The notes beneath the pieces are model-generated. The model was not told the origin of the DNA. It worked only from the letters and a program-made list of their open reading frames with translations, and did not search any database. This document shows positions 12,001 to 25,368 of a stretch of DNA of 64,000 nt, piece after piece. A program made the translations under genes and the position numbers. Where the stretch lies: the NCBI RefSeq assembly GCF_000001735.4, contig NC_003074.8:19351261-19415260 (forward strand). The letters are read 5' to 3'. The DNA comes from Arabidopsis thaliana (lineage: Eukaryota > Streptophyta > Magnoliopsida > Brassicales > Brassicaceae). Positions within the stretch are counted from its first letter, which is position 1; every line of letters starts with the position of its first letter.

Positions 12001-14831
12001 AAGGTCTCTCCAAGTGTTCCCCCTTGAACTGATAGTGATTTAAAAGGTTGATTTCATGTTTCGTAGTTTTCATATGAGTATGGGCTTCCTCTACAAAAAC
12101 TGATTTCCTGGATCAAATGAGTGAAGTTATATAATAGATTCTATAACTTGATGGATGACTTTTGTGTAGGTACTTAGCTAAGATTCTAATTCCTGAAGGT
12201 TCCAAGGATGTGGCGGTGGGAAAGCCGATTGCCCTAATAGTAAGTCTTTTAGTTCAAAAGTACATTGACTGAATTCTTTATGCCAGAAAACTGTATTACG
12301 ACTGGTATATTTAATCCATTTGTTTTACTAGCCTGTGTGTAATGCATTTTGTGCATAAATTGGTCGACACTCTTCTAGTTCCATGCTACGTTATATATTG
12401 CCTGAAGTAAAAGTTATGCCTGCACAAAAAATCTTTGAAAATACAATTGCTTGCAGATTGGGGGATATAATAAGCTAATCGTTCTTCTCTGTAGGTTGAA
12501 GATGCTGAAAGTATTGAAGCCATCAAGTCTTCTTCCGCAGGTAGTTCTGAGGTTGATACAGTTAAAGAAGTCCCTGACAGTGTTGTAGATAAACCTACAG
12601 AGAGGAAAGCAGGCTTCACAAAGATCAGTCCTGCTGCAAAGCTATTGATTTTAGAACATGGATTGGAGGCATCATCAATTGAGGCATCGGGTCCCTATGG
12701 TACATTATTGAAATCAGACGTTGTGGCCGCAATTGCTTCTGGAAAAGCTTCTAAATCATCTGCGTCTACGAAGAAGAAGCAACCATCAAAGGAGACCCCG
12801 TCTAAATCCTCCTCCACATCGAAGCCTTCTGTGACACAGTCAGATAATAATTATGAAGATTTTCCAAATAGTCAAATTCGCAAGGTAAATTAACATATTT
12901 ATTACTCTCTATGTAGAATGATGAAATATGTCCTGCTGCATTCTGTTTTACTTTCCCCACTTGGCAGATTATAGCAAAACGTTTATTGGAATCAAAACAG
13001 AAGATACCCCATTTGTATTTACAATCAGGTTGGTGACTCACAACCTTTGTATTTTCTTTGTGTATTTTATTTGCTGTTTAAGCATTTTATTTTGCCTGCA
13101 GATGTTGTATTGGATCCTCTTCTTGCATTTAGAAAAGAACTTCAAGGTTTGTAGACTGCTCTTATCACACATCCTGGTATTTATTAACAACTTGAGAGGC
13201 TCAGAGTGAACTGTACTTTCATGATCTACAGAAAACCATGGCGTTAAAGTGTCTGTCAATGACATAGTTATTAAAGCAGTGGCAGTCGCACTGAGGAATG
13301 TACGACAAGCTAATGGTGAGAAATTATTTTCTCCTCGTAAATGATTTCATTAAAAATAACTAAACTATGGTTTGTTCCCATCCCTAACTATGCGCTAGAT
13401 TAAAACCTTAGTTCATCCTCTTTAAGGAAACTCGGCTTCCATGTTGGATTATTCTTGCAATGCCGTTTACCTCCGTTGAGAGTATTTAGTAAAGATGTTT
13501 TGAGATTGTAATACTGTAACATTCAATATGACTGGTAATGCATTTTAGACTCGGTTTTAGTCGTTACAAGTAGGACATTTTTTGGTGTGAGTTTGATGTA
13601 ATGATTTGTGGATTGGAATCGTGTGGTTGTTTTTTCTCTTCTGCTTTCTCAAACCTTTCTTATGGTTGCTTAAAGTTCTCTTTCTCAATGTCTGGCAGCT
13701 TTCTGGGATGCTGAGAAAGGAGATATCGTTATGTGTGACAGTGTTGACATATCAATTGCAGTTGCAACTGAGAAGGTACACTTGTGTGTTTGATTTTCTG
13801 ATCATTTCAACAGTTTATCCCTCATCATCTTGGCATTTTTTGCAGGGCTTAATGACTCCAATTATCAAGAATGCAGACCAGAAATCTATTTCTGCTATTT
13901 CCTTAGAGGTAATTTTATTCTCTCTGAAGTTAAACGAATATGGAAGGCTATAGAGGCACATATGTTTGATCAGTTCTTACCATATTCCATGTGTTGTTGA
14001 TCGCTATAGTTATGAATTTTAATATGTCAAATGATTTTTGGATCAGGTTAAGGAGCTGGCACAAAAGGCTCGATCTGGAAAGCTTGCTCCTCATGAGTTT
14101 CAAGGAGGGACATTCAGGTATTCATCATTTTTAAGTTATTAAGCATAGTACGGAATTATCAATCATGTGTAACTTTTCCTACTTAACGAGAAAACCATAC
14201 TTTATCGTTTTGCAGCATATCAAATCTAGGAATGTATCCTGTGGATAATTTCTGCGCAATCATTAACCCCCCTCAGGTAATCATAGCCTTAACGATGCAC
14301 CCTGAATCACAGATTGAAGATTAAGTTTTGCTGTTTGTAATTTGTGGTGTAGAGGATTTAGTTTAATATTTATAGAGATGCAGATGTGTTTTTTTGGATA
14401 ATAAACTTCAGGACTATCAATTGTCTTGCAGGCTGGGATTCTAGCAGTTGGTAGAGGAAACAAAGTGGTTGAGCCAGTTATTGGACTAGATGGTGAGCTA
14501 GTAGAATCCTTTTGGGTTTTCAACTAGGGTTGCTATTCTGATCATGGTATGACAAGTTTTCGTCATTGTTTCAGGAATTGAGAAGCCTTCTGTTGTGACA
14601 AAAATGAATGTAACGTTATCCGCTGATCATCGGATCTTTGATGGACAAGTTGGAGGTAATGGAACATTCATAAATCCCTTCGTTTCGAGTTTTATGTTAT
14701 GCTGCTGCCATATTTCACTGTGTTTCTCCTTTGTTACTCATTGCTTTTTCTATGAAACCGGCTTTGTTTCAGCTTCGTTTATGTCTGAATTGCGTTCAAA
14801 CTTTGAGGATGTTCGAAGACTTCTTCTGTGA
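9057..14831 (+). CDS. LTA3: LTA3, dihydrolipoyl acetyltransferase (E2) of mitochondrial pyruvate dehydrogenase
   Basis: E2 core of the mitochondrial pyruvate dehydrogenase complex; it moves acetyl groups from the lipoyl arm to CoA. There are 23 exons with GT-AG introns: 9057-9151, 9535-9591, 9749-9803, 9885-9918, 10296-10345, 10440-10484, 10653-10726, 10866-10935, 11350-11541, 11638-11682, 11789-11862, 12170-12239, 12495-12884, 12968-13028, 13102-13146, 13232-13315, 13699-13775, 13846-13908, 14047-14117, 14216-14276, 14432-14492, 14575-14655 and 14773-14831. They give 637 aa. The N-terminus is Arg-rich and lacks acidic residues, as in a mitochondrial presequence. Two lipoyl domains carry the DKA lysines at K126 and K253, followed by a peripheral subunit-binding domain (about 340-375) and the catalytic domain with DHRIFDG (His610, Asp614). 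The start is the first ATG of the presequence frame. Confidence 0.96.
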
Positions 14832-15774
14832 GAAAGATCCAACTGTTTACCAAATGAATCTTGGATTACTACATAATAAACCTCGGACCAACCCACGTGC
14901 ACATCCAGAACCAGAACTGCTGGTCTACATTGTTAACTCTGATCACATGTTTCATTTTTTTCCATTTGGTTCATATACTTACCAAAATTTGTTTTGGTCT
15001 TTAACAATTCGTCTTATAGATTGGTAACTTCCTGAGGTATTTTTTGTCTGGTCTGTCCTCTGCAAAATAAATAATTTCAGCTGTCAATCCGCAACTGGTG
15101 AAATAATTTAAAAAGTATTTTACCCTCATCAAAATTTTTAAAATGAGATTATTGCCATCTCTGTTCTACCAGATCTTATTGTTGAGCTCCAAGAAACGAT
15201 TTATAGACTTATAGTGGTTAGTGTTGAATTCATCCGTTAAGTCTTTAACCAAGAGATTACAAAATTTCTATCCAAAATTTAGGGTTTAAGTACCATTACA
15301 AAAGAAGGAAATATCAGAGATTTGAAGGTGATGTAGGTTAATCATCTGAAGTAGTCTAATGTCTTGCAAATTGTGTTGTAATTTGTTCTATATATAAAGT
15401 TTTTGCATTTTCGGAGAAATAAAGAAAAAAATGATCACAATACATCCGAATTGATAGCATCGCATTCGCATAATAAAAACTTGTAGAATGAAAAAATGAA
15501 AAATCACATAATGAAACAAGAAACTATACGCTTACTTATTAGCATAATATGCTTTTATTTATATTTTTAGACGTAAGATCTACATTTTCATGAATCTTAT
15601 GCATATTTTCTCGATTGGTTCTTGCATAATCGTATTAAAAACCCGTTATTCAACCATTATCCGTGTTACGAATAAAGTATGAAATATAAATGAAATATGG
15701 AGGCAACAGAAGAAGAAAAGTTTAAATGTGTGTCAAAATTGTAATTTTCAGAACTTCAGCCGGAGAAGAAAGAC
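14832..15774. other. LTA3 3' region and methyltransferase promoter
   Basis: Non-coding interval between two plus-strand genes. The first few hundred bases are likely LTA3 3' UTR. The rest is AT-rich, with no gene seen. No clear TATA box or other strong motif was found before 15775. Confidence 0.35.
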
Positions 15775-18033
<2,259 letters not shown>

Positions 18034-18319
18034 TGCCTTTTATTTTAGGAAGATGTACTGCTTTGGTGATGTAGTGAAAGTTGTTTATCAGTGCCACAGA
18101 TGAGCTAAAACGAGCGTCTCGGTTTGTTATAATATCAAACCACATTTTTCATGTGTTTTAACAAACATTTTCAACAATGTTCAACAACACTTTACTCCAC
18201 GATTCGTAAATGAAATAAGCAACAGATTTAAATCTTGCAGAAGTGGTAGCTGGATTTTGGTACCTAGCCGACCACTCTTCCTCTGAAGAGCAAAATGTTC
18301 CATCCTGGGACAATTCGCT

Positions 18320-19720
18320 TCAATCAGAATCAGAGTCATGCCTTCTTTTTTTCTCCTTCTTCTCTTTCTTGTGCTTCTTTCTATCATCTGAATCACGAGC
18401 GCTTCGCTTCTCATGCCTTTCGCGTTTTTCACGCCTATCATGTCTTTCTTCCTTCTCTCTCTTTGCAGGTTTCCTTTCCTCACGCCTATCCTTCTTTTGG
18501 TCCCTCTCAACATCATCCGGTCCATCTTCAACAGTTTTGACCCCTGATGTATCTGCTGGTAAGCGTGCTGAATCTGCATCTTCTTTCTGAGAGGATGCAA
18601 GGGTGCTCGGATCTTCCCAAGGTCGTGGTGCTCTGTACAGAGTTGGAGAAAGACATGTGAGACAAGGGACAAAGGTAAACTACCAATAAACCATAAAGCC
18701 ACCAAAAACATTAACATAGTTAAAAATTAGAGTTTTTTACGAAAGAAAAAGAACTTACTTAGCATATCCAAGACCGTGAACCCACACAGCATCAGCATTC
18801 CCTGCACCTAAGTCCTCTGCTGTCGAACCCCTCTTCACAAGTTCAGTAAACTCTTGCTTATCAAGGCGATTTCCTTGTGGCCTTGTAGAGGACTTTGGTG
18901 CCAAGCCAAGAGCCTCCCTCATGGCCTGCTCCTCTTGTTCCTTAACTCTTTGAATCTCTTCTTTCATAGCATCCATCTCGGAACCCTTTTGCTTTTTATC
19001 TCTAGCATACCAATGAAGATCTTTACCTATTCAGTTGGTGTACATGGCAAATGAATGTCAGTCAAAACTCACTAAACTGAAGATTAATCTACAAAAATCT
19101 AAGGCAGTGGATTTATGAAAGGAGTAACTAAAGTAAAACAACCATTGACTGCCCATACTCCAATGAGATTGAACAGAGCAATGAAGCACAAAGGAGGATT
19201 ATATCGTCAAGATGAAAACTAGTTAGCTTACAAATTAACAACCACCGAGAGTGTACATAAGAAAAAGTACCTTTTTGCCATCTTCCAACAGGGGCTTTGA
19301 TACTGTGACCCAAATAGTTCTCCCTATATTTATCAGCCTTGACTTCATCCCAACTGAATTCTGCACATTTATAAACAAATTCAATTAGTAATAGAGTTCT
19401 CATCATTAGCAGCTCATGTTCTACATCTTTGATTTGAAAACTAATTGCCAAAAACGATCTGTTAATTAGAATGACAAAGCTTCTTCTGAATTTCAGCTTC
19501 TCCCACAAATTGCTTATAGACAATTCAATCAAACACTAGATCCAACAAAAAAAATCATCAAAATAGCAGAGAAGAACGAAAACGTTGGATAATACATAGG
19601 AACCCTAACAGTTGAGAATTTTATGTAGGATCTTGTAATTAGAAGCAAAATCCAAAACGAATTATAATGAAACTTACGATCTCGACCACCGCGAACACCT
19701 CCCCTCGTTGGATGATACAT
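18320..19720 (-). CDS. MMTAG2-like protein with Lys/Arg-rich tail
   Basis: Homologue of animal multiple-myeloma-tumour-associated protein 2 (C1orf35); molecular role uncertain. Four exons: 19678-19720, 19271-19360, 18759-19026 and 18320-18632, giving 237 aa. The conserved N-terminal block starts [14 protein letters not shown] and runs through [14 protein letters not shown], the hallmark of the MMtag domain. A charged helix follows (about residues 70-90). The C-terminal 100 residues are dominated by Lys, Arg, Glu and Asp and end DSDSD, suggesting a nuclear, possibly RNA- or splicing-related protein (inference). It shares a 344-base divergent promoter with the gene at 20065. Long frames on the plus strand over the charged tail are shadows. 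Confidence 0.85.
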
Positions 19721-20064
19721 CGAAACCCTGAAAGTTGCAACCTTGATTTTTCCTCAGGAGGCTAAAAGCCAGAACTTTGATTGGATACGAATTTCTCAGA
19801 TTTTTGGTTCCAATGGAGTTTAAATAAAAACAAAAATACAAAAAACAAACTGAAGACGGTGATTATTATTATGGGCCAAATAAGGCTTTAGGCCCATTAG
19901 AGGTTAATAGAAACAAAAACTTGAAAAGACACGTGTGACACGTGTCGTAAGCAAAGAAGGAGAGAAGTGGAGAGAAGTGACCACCAGACAATTGTAAAGC
20001 CTACCTAATCCACACCGATTCAATTCAAAACCCTAAACTCAAAATCCGTCTCGGTGGAGGAAAA
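19721..20064. promoter_or_regulatory. Bidirectional promoter with twin G-boxes, site II elements and telo-box
   Basis: This 344-base interval separates divergent genes starting at 19720 (minus) and 20065 (plus). Two CACGTG cores at 19930-19935 and 19939-19944 sit nine bases apart within a near-palindromic GACACGTG repeat. Site II-like elements TGGGCC (19872-19877) and GGCCCA (19891-19896) and a telo-box AAACCCTAA (20028-20036) are also present. Site II plus telo-box is typical of growth-linked housekeeping genes, and paired G-box/ABRE cores suggest bZIP or bHLH input. Function is inferred. Confidence 0.6.
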
Positions 20065-21137
20065 ATGGCTGAAGAAGCTCAAGTAGATCGTTCTAATGGC
20101 TCTGATTCATCATCTCCTCCCATAAAGTTACCTCCTTTCATCACCAACCTATTCGCCTTTCTTCAACCTAAGCCTCCTCCTGCTACTATTGATGCCAATG
20201 CTCCTAAACCTACCGGCGAGAAGGAACCTCTGAAATCGACCTACGAGACTGTCACTTTCCCTTACAATCCACCCAAAAGCGCAGAGCCAATCAAGTTTGA
20301 GGCTGAGCCCAGCTCTGGCAGGACTTCCAACTCTGTCATCCTTTGGCAGGTGATTTTGTTAAGATGTTTATATTTTAGAGGGTTCTTTGATGAAAAATGA
20401 TTTGAATTGGCTTATAATTTGGGGTTTGGTGAGAGGTGCTTTGTTATGTTATTTATGAGAATTGTAGGGACATGGTTGTTTATGGTAGATGTTCATAATT
20501 ATGACTCTATGACTCAGATTATCACTTCCTGTTTACTAGAAACTATTCTGGCTTTTTTTCTCTATCAATAGGCAAATAGTTTTCGATGTTTTCAATGTAT
20601 TTCATTGGTTGCAGTCAGTTGCAGTGTGCTACAATGAATGTTGAAAATGGTTTCAGTTTTTGTTATGCCTTCGATTCCTGGTAATGCTTTAGATGACCTC
20701 TAACAATTAGCTTGATGTTCTGTCGTTCATGGAGTAGGAAGCATACTATTTTTGCTCCTTTCAATTGCAAGTTTTGTAGTAGTCAGAGCTATCAAAGGCT
20801 GACTTGATATATGAATAGCATGACTCGAGAATCGAGATGTTTTGGTTGTGGTGTGCTTTATTTTCTCATCAATGGACTCCTGACGTATACGAAAGAGTTT
20901 TGTTCTGATGATTGTTTCAAATCCTGGAAAAAGTTGGATTCTTTCATGGTTAATTTAGTGGAGTATTCTCTATAACTATTTCAGGTATATGCACTTGGAG
21001 GGTTTCTTGTCCTGAAGTGGGCCTGGGCAAGATGGAATGAAAGGAACGAGAGAAGTGACAAAAAGGAGGCGACGGGTGATGATGATCAGAAAGATGATGA
21101 TGAGGATGATCAATCATCTGATGGGCATGAAGACTAG
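20065..21137 (+). CDS. Small single-pass membrane protein, probably chloroplast outer envelope
   Basis: Two exons, 20065-20349 and 20985-21137, give 145 aa (At3g52230-type). The N-terminal 95 residues are Pro/Ser-rich and soluble. A membrane segment (VYALGGFLVLKWAWARW, about residues 96-112) follows, then a highly acidic tail rich in Asp and ending DGHED. There is no cleavable signal. One central-to-C-terminal anchor with a charged tail fits an envelope or other organelle surface protein. I associate it with OMP24-like outer-envelope proteins from memory, without certainty. Biochemical role unknown. Confidence 0.8.
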
Positions 21138-21641
21138 TCATATTACTTGAACACGATGAAAATGTTACCCACTTTGGTTCTGTATAGCAAAAACACCATA
21201 AACTTCAAAATGAAGATTTCTTATTTTCCATTGTATGTACTTGAATCTTGAGTCTCATCTCCTTATCTAAGGGGACTCGAAATCTCTTCTCATGCTGGCA
21301 AGAAGTTTTTTTTTTCTTACTGGACAAATCTCTTGTTGTTGCTGTGCAGTGTCTCTTTAGTTCGTGACTTGTAGTTAGATCATTGCTAGTTAAGTTTCAA
21401 GAGATTTGTCATGTTAAATATCATAAACCGAACAAATGAACACACAAACATTATCAACAAATGGGATTTCAACAAACGGTCCTATAATGACCAAGTTATG
21501 AATCACATACATAACTTTTGCCTCTTCTATACAGTATTTTGACGTTACACAAAGCTGATATTAGTCTACAGTGTATATAACAACCACCACACTCTACAAA
21601 GATCCAACAATCATATCACGGCTTCACAAGGATCAACAGAA
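21138..21641. other. Convergent 3' flanks
   Basis: 504 bases between the stop codons of two convergent genes. It should hold both 3' UTRs. No other structure was seen apart from a poly-T run near 21308. Confidence 0.4.
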
Positions 21642-24539
21642 TCATTCTCGCCTAAATAAGCCATCATCTGAACCACTAGTAGGAGACAGCCCAAACGGGC
21701 GTGTGTAATAAGGAGTCGAATACAATTCTCTACTGCTTAGAACTGAATCAGGATACAAGCTTCGAGTAGGTGTCACAGGGGTATTATATGTACTTGACGA
21801 TACTTGGTTACCTTCAAAACCAGATGTTCCACCAGAGATTGCACTGCCTGAAACTCTTGGTATGCCTTTATTAAGTCTGAATCCTGGAACATCAACCATC
21901 GGTGGACCATCTGCCCTGAAGCTGGACCATAGTTTTGGTCCACCGATGTATGGGGTGGTCGAAAGTCGGTCATCCACTGACAAAGGAGGACTGGTTTCTA
22001 GTTGGCTTTGGAAGCCAGTATTTAGGAGATTGTTTGTGGCTGTTCTGCTGAAAAGCTGATCTCCAGGTACTAGGGGGACGTCTCGCTCAGGCATATGGGT
22101 AACCATGGCGTTCTGAGAACTCGAAGCTAGAAAAGTGTTCCTATTTGAAGCATCAGATGTAAAATCGGTGGGGACACGGAAAAGTCCAGCAGCACAGATA
22201 ACTGGAAACTCTACCATGGACCCGACACTGGAAGCAGGGAGAGATGGTTTAGTACTAAATGCTGGTTCCATCGGTAGTGCATATGTGTTCATATATGAAC
22301 CTGGTGTTGAAGGATATGAGCTTTCAGAATGACAATCCGGGTTTCTGATATGTAGGCTATTGACTTTCTCTTGCAGAGACAGCTTCGCTTGCTTTAGTGC
22401 GGTCAGTACAGTTTCACAAGTATCAGGCTTCACATCTTTCACTGAAACTAATGGATCATCTACTTCATGAATGGTAGTGGTAGTACTGCCAAAGAAACCA
22501 CCTCTCGAGTTTGGTTGCGTTACAGGAGGCGACCGAATAGTTGATGAAGAATGCTCATTGATACCTTTACTGCTCTGTGGTTGGGAATACTCACTTGTAG
22601 GGCTCTCAGAAATATGTTTTCCTTTGTCTCGAGAAGAATAAGCATCTTGTTCCACAGATCTGGAACCACAACTATTGCAGCACTTATCAGGTGACGTTAC
22701 TGAATTATCAGGTGAACCATGCGACAAAGTTTCAAACGATTCTCTAAAGTCAACTTCATTAGCTATAGACCTTGTATCACGGAGTGAAGGGACTACTGTA
22801 GAACCTTGAAGTGGAGATTGAGCTTTTTCTCCGTTACTTTCATCCGTCACATCTGAATGGTTTCCAACGTCACATAAATCCTGAAAGATTGGACAAGAAG
22901 TATTGTTCAGGAATTCCAGTGAATTAAGCGGAGACTAAGTTCAACCTTTGTGAACTAAGATATCTTCATAGATAATGTCTTCAGAAACAATATGGTTATA
23001 TAACAGTTAATACAAAGAAGAAAAAAAGCATACATTTTTCATAACTTTTTAGCACAATGGAGAGAAGACAGAATAAAAGAATCAATGTATACGCATGCAA
23101 ACCAAATATAGAAAACTGCAGCATATGCACAATTATCAACGCCACATAAAAGAAACTTTGTTGGTTGATTCATATAAACACGAAATATACCATAATCACA
23201 ATTGATGAAAACAATTTCTAAAGGTCAAAGCCTGAGATATAGGGCATACCAGGGCAGATGATTTATTCTCTCTGAAATTTTTCTCCCATTCCCTTTGAGT
23301 CTCTTCCATTTCTTCAAAAGATCCGATAACTTGAGCACGGTTTTCTAACGCTCTCTCCAAGTTGATGTCCGTACTGTTTCCCTTCTCTAAACCATTTGAA
23401 TTTGACAACTTGTTCAAACTATCGTCTCCCTTCACAACAGCAACATCCACCACGGTTCTAGATACTTGATCATTCTTTTGAGGAAGCATTTCAGTGCGAA
23501 CTCCATTTTCTTGAAATTCAACCGGATTTCCATCTCTCTTGTAATCCTCAGATACATTTCTGGAAAGTTGAAAAATGTTGGTTATTCTATTACACAACAT
23601 ACATAAGCAAGCTTTACAATTGCTTTACTAATAAAGCGATTTATGATGTATATAATTAGAGAGACGATTTCTAAGCATATAACCTTCAATCTCAAATTTC
23701 TAAGCACTGTGTTTCTAGGCAATGCTTGCACAATTTGTAATAGTAAACCACTCATAAATCACTGAGCAGCTAAAGATAACAAAACAGACCTTGCTTCACC
23801 ACGTCTAATTTGCCGACAAGATCTTCCTTGACGATGTCTCGGTGAGGAAAAATAAGCACACTCGAAACCTCTGTGATGTCTCCTATTCCGGTTTTCCTTG
23901 ATCTTGTCAGAAGAACCTGGTTCCCTCCTGCGACCTTTCCAGGACAAACTTTTGCCTAACACTAAAAAACAAACAAATCTCCGACACTGAGAGTTGCTCA
24001 AATCTCATTAAACCCATGAATCAGAAACTTTCCTCCTATCACATAAAAACTCTAACCTGAGTTACTCTGAGAGTAGCATTCATGATCAGAGTTTGAATCA
24101 TAATCATCAGACACATCATTATACCCATTTTCCTCTAAGATCGCAAGAACATCAGCAGTTGCCTGTTCAGCCTTCTTCCTCTGTAAAGATACAATCTTGA
24201 GCTGTTCCTCTAACTCAGCTACCTAAAGATATTAAGACAGGACATAAGACTAAAGAACATTTCACTGGATCATCCCTACAAATTATAAAAGAACATACTT
24301 TATCAGCGAGACCATCAAGCTTTGCTCTAGCACTCTTGGAAACAGCTCTTTCAGCTAATAAACGTGCACGAAGAAACTCAATAGTCACTGAAGTAGGATC
24401 TTGTGCCTCTGAATCAATACACCTATAAAAATGTACCAAAACCCAAATCTAAATTTCGATTCGCAAAACGATCTTATTCATCTGGAAAAAAAAAGACAGA
24501 ACTATACCGATGATGATCTAACTTGTCTTGATTCGCCAT
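21642..24539 (-). CDS. Coiled-coil plant protein of unknown function
   Basis: Six exons, 24508-24539, 24299-24422, 24057-24222, 23790-23961, 23250-23559 and 21642-22880, sum to 2043 nt, or 680 aa (At3g52240-type). It starts MANQDKLDHHR. Residues about 12-95 form a likely coiled coil (FLRARLLAERAVSKSARAKL, then AELEEQLKIVSLQRKKAEQA). A basic segment rich in Arg and His follows (about 110-165), then a second helix with FEEMEETQREWEKNF, whose spacing resembles a conserved short motif. The long last exon is Ser/Thr/Pro-rich and looks disordered. No enzyme motif was found; I do not know its function. Confidence 0.85.
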
Positions 24540-25368
24540 CGTGTAGACGAACCAAAAGATCTACGAACTTCGAAGATCGGTGTGAAGAAGAAGACGTCTC
24601 TCTCTTTGCTTACACAAGTCAATGAAGATAGTTTTTTTTTTAATCTTTCACTAATGTATTTTACTCTCTTCTCATTGGTTGTAAGTATTTACTAATTTCG
24701 ATTTTATACTTTTTTGTGTAGTAGACAAAGTCATGGATTTGGATTGAGATTTACAGAAAAAAAAAAGTAAAAAAAAAAAATGTCTTTTTCAGAATAGGAG
24801 TAAAATAATATAAATAGAGCGGACGCGAAAAATAAAATGAAATAGAGTTTAATTGGAATCTTTAGGTTACAGGGATTATTTTCTCTTTCCTTCTTCTTCT
24901 TCATTGTTCTCTCTCTCTCTATCTCTTCTTCTTCTTCTTCTTCTTCTTCTTCTTTGGATTTTGTGAGCTAATAAACAGAGAGGAATCGCCATAAAAAAAC
25001 CTACTTTGTCTTTCAACACCGAAATTAAAGGAAATCTCTTTTTCTCTATTGAGCTTTTTTCTTCAGCGGTGAAATCTCCCTTCCTTGTCTCTCAGTAGTG
25101 ATTTTTACATACAGCTCCGCTCTCAGGTTTCTTCCTCTTTTGATTCTGTTTCCGCTCTTTTTGGGTTTACTTCGGATTTTAATCTTCAGATTGACGAAAC
25201 CCTAGTTTGATTTTGGTTTCAGAAACGACGAGTCTTCATTGATTTGGTTTCCCCACCAGCTCTTCTTCTTCTTTTTTTGTTCCGAGACCTTTTTGACGGA
25301 GGTAGGTACGGAGGGAATCTGGAGTTGGGTTTGAAGGATACTCTTATGCGATTCTTCTGGATAACTTG
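24540..25368. promoter_or_regulatory. Divergent promoter and PWR leader with CTT/CT microsatellites
   Basis: This interval lies between the start of the minus-strand coiled-coil gene and the PWR start codon. From about 24885 it holds a pyrimidine-rich leader with CT and CTT runs (a (TTC)n run at about 24927-24953), common in Arabidopsis 5' UTRs. An AAACCC telo-like motif occurs at 25197. No separate gene seen. Confidence 0.45.

Noticed and set aside
18243..18590. 115-codon plus-strand frame rich in Ser, Phe and Cys
   Set aside because: It is the antisense shadow of the Lys/Arg/Glu-rich tail of the MMTAG2-like gene.
24927..24953. (TTC)n microsatellite
   Set aside because: Pyrimidine-rich repeats are common in Arabidopsis leaders; nothing unusual beyond that.
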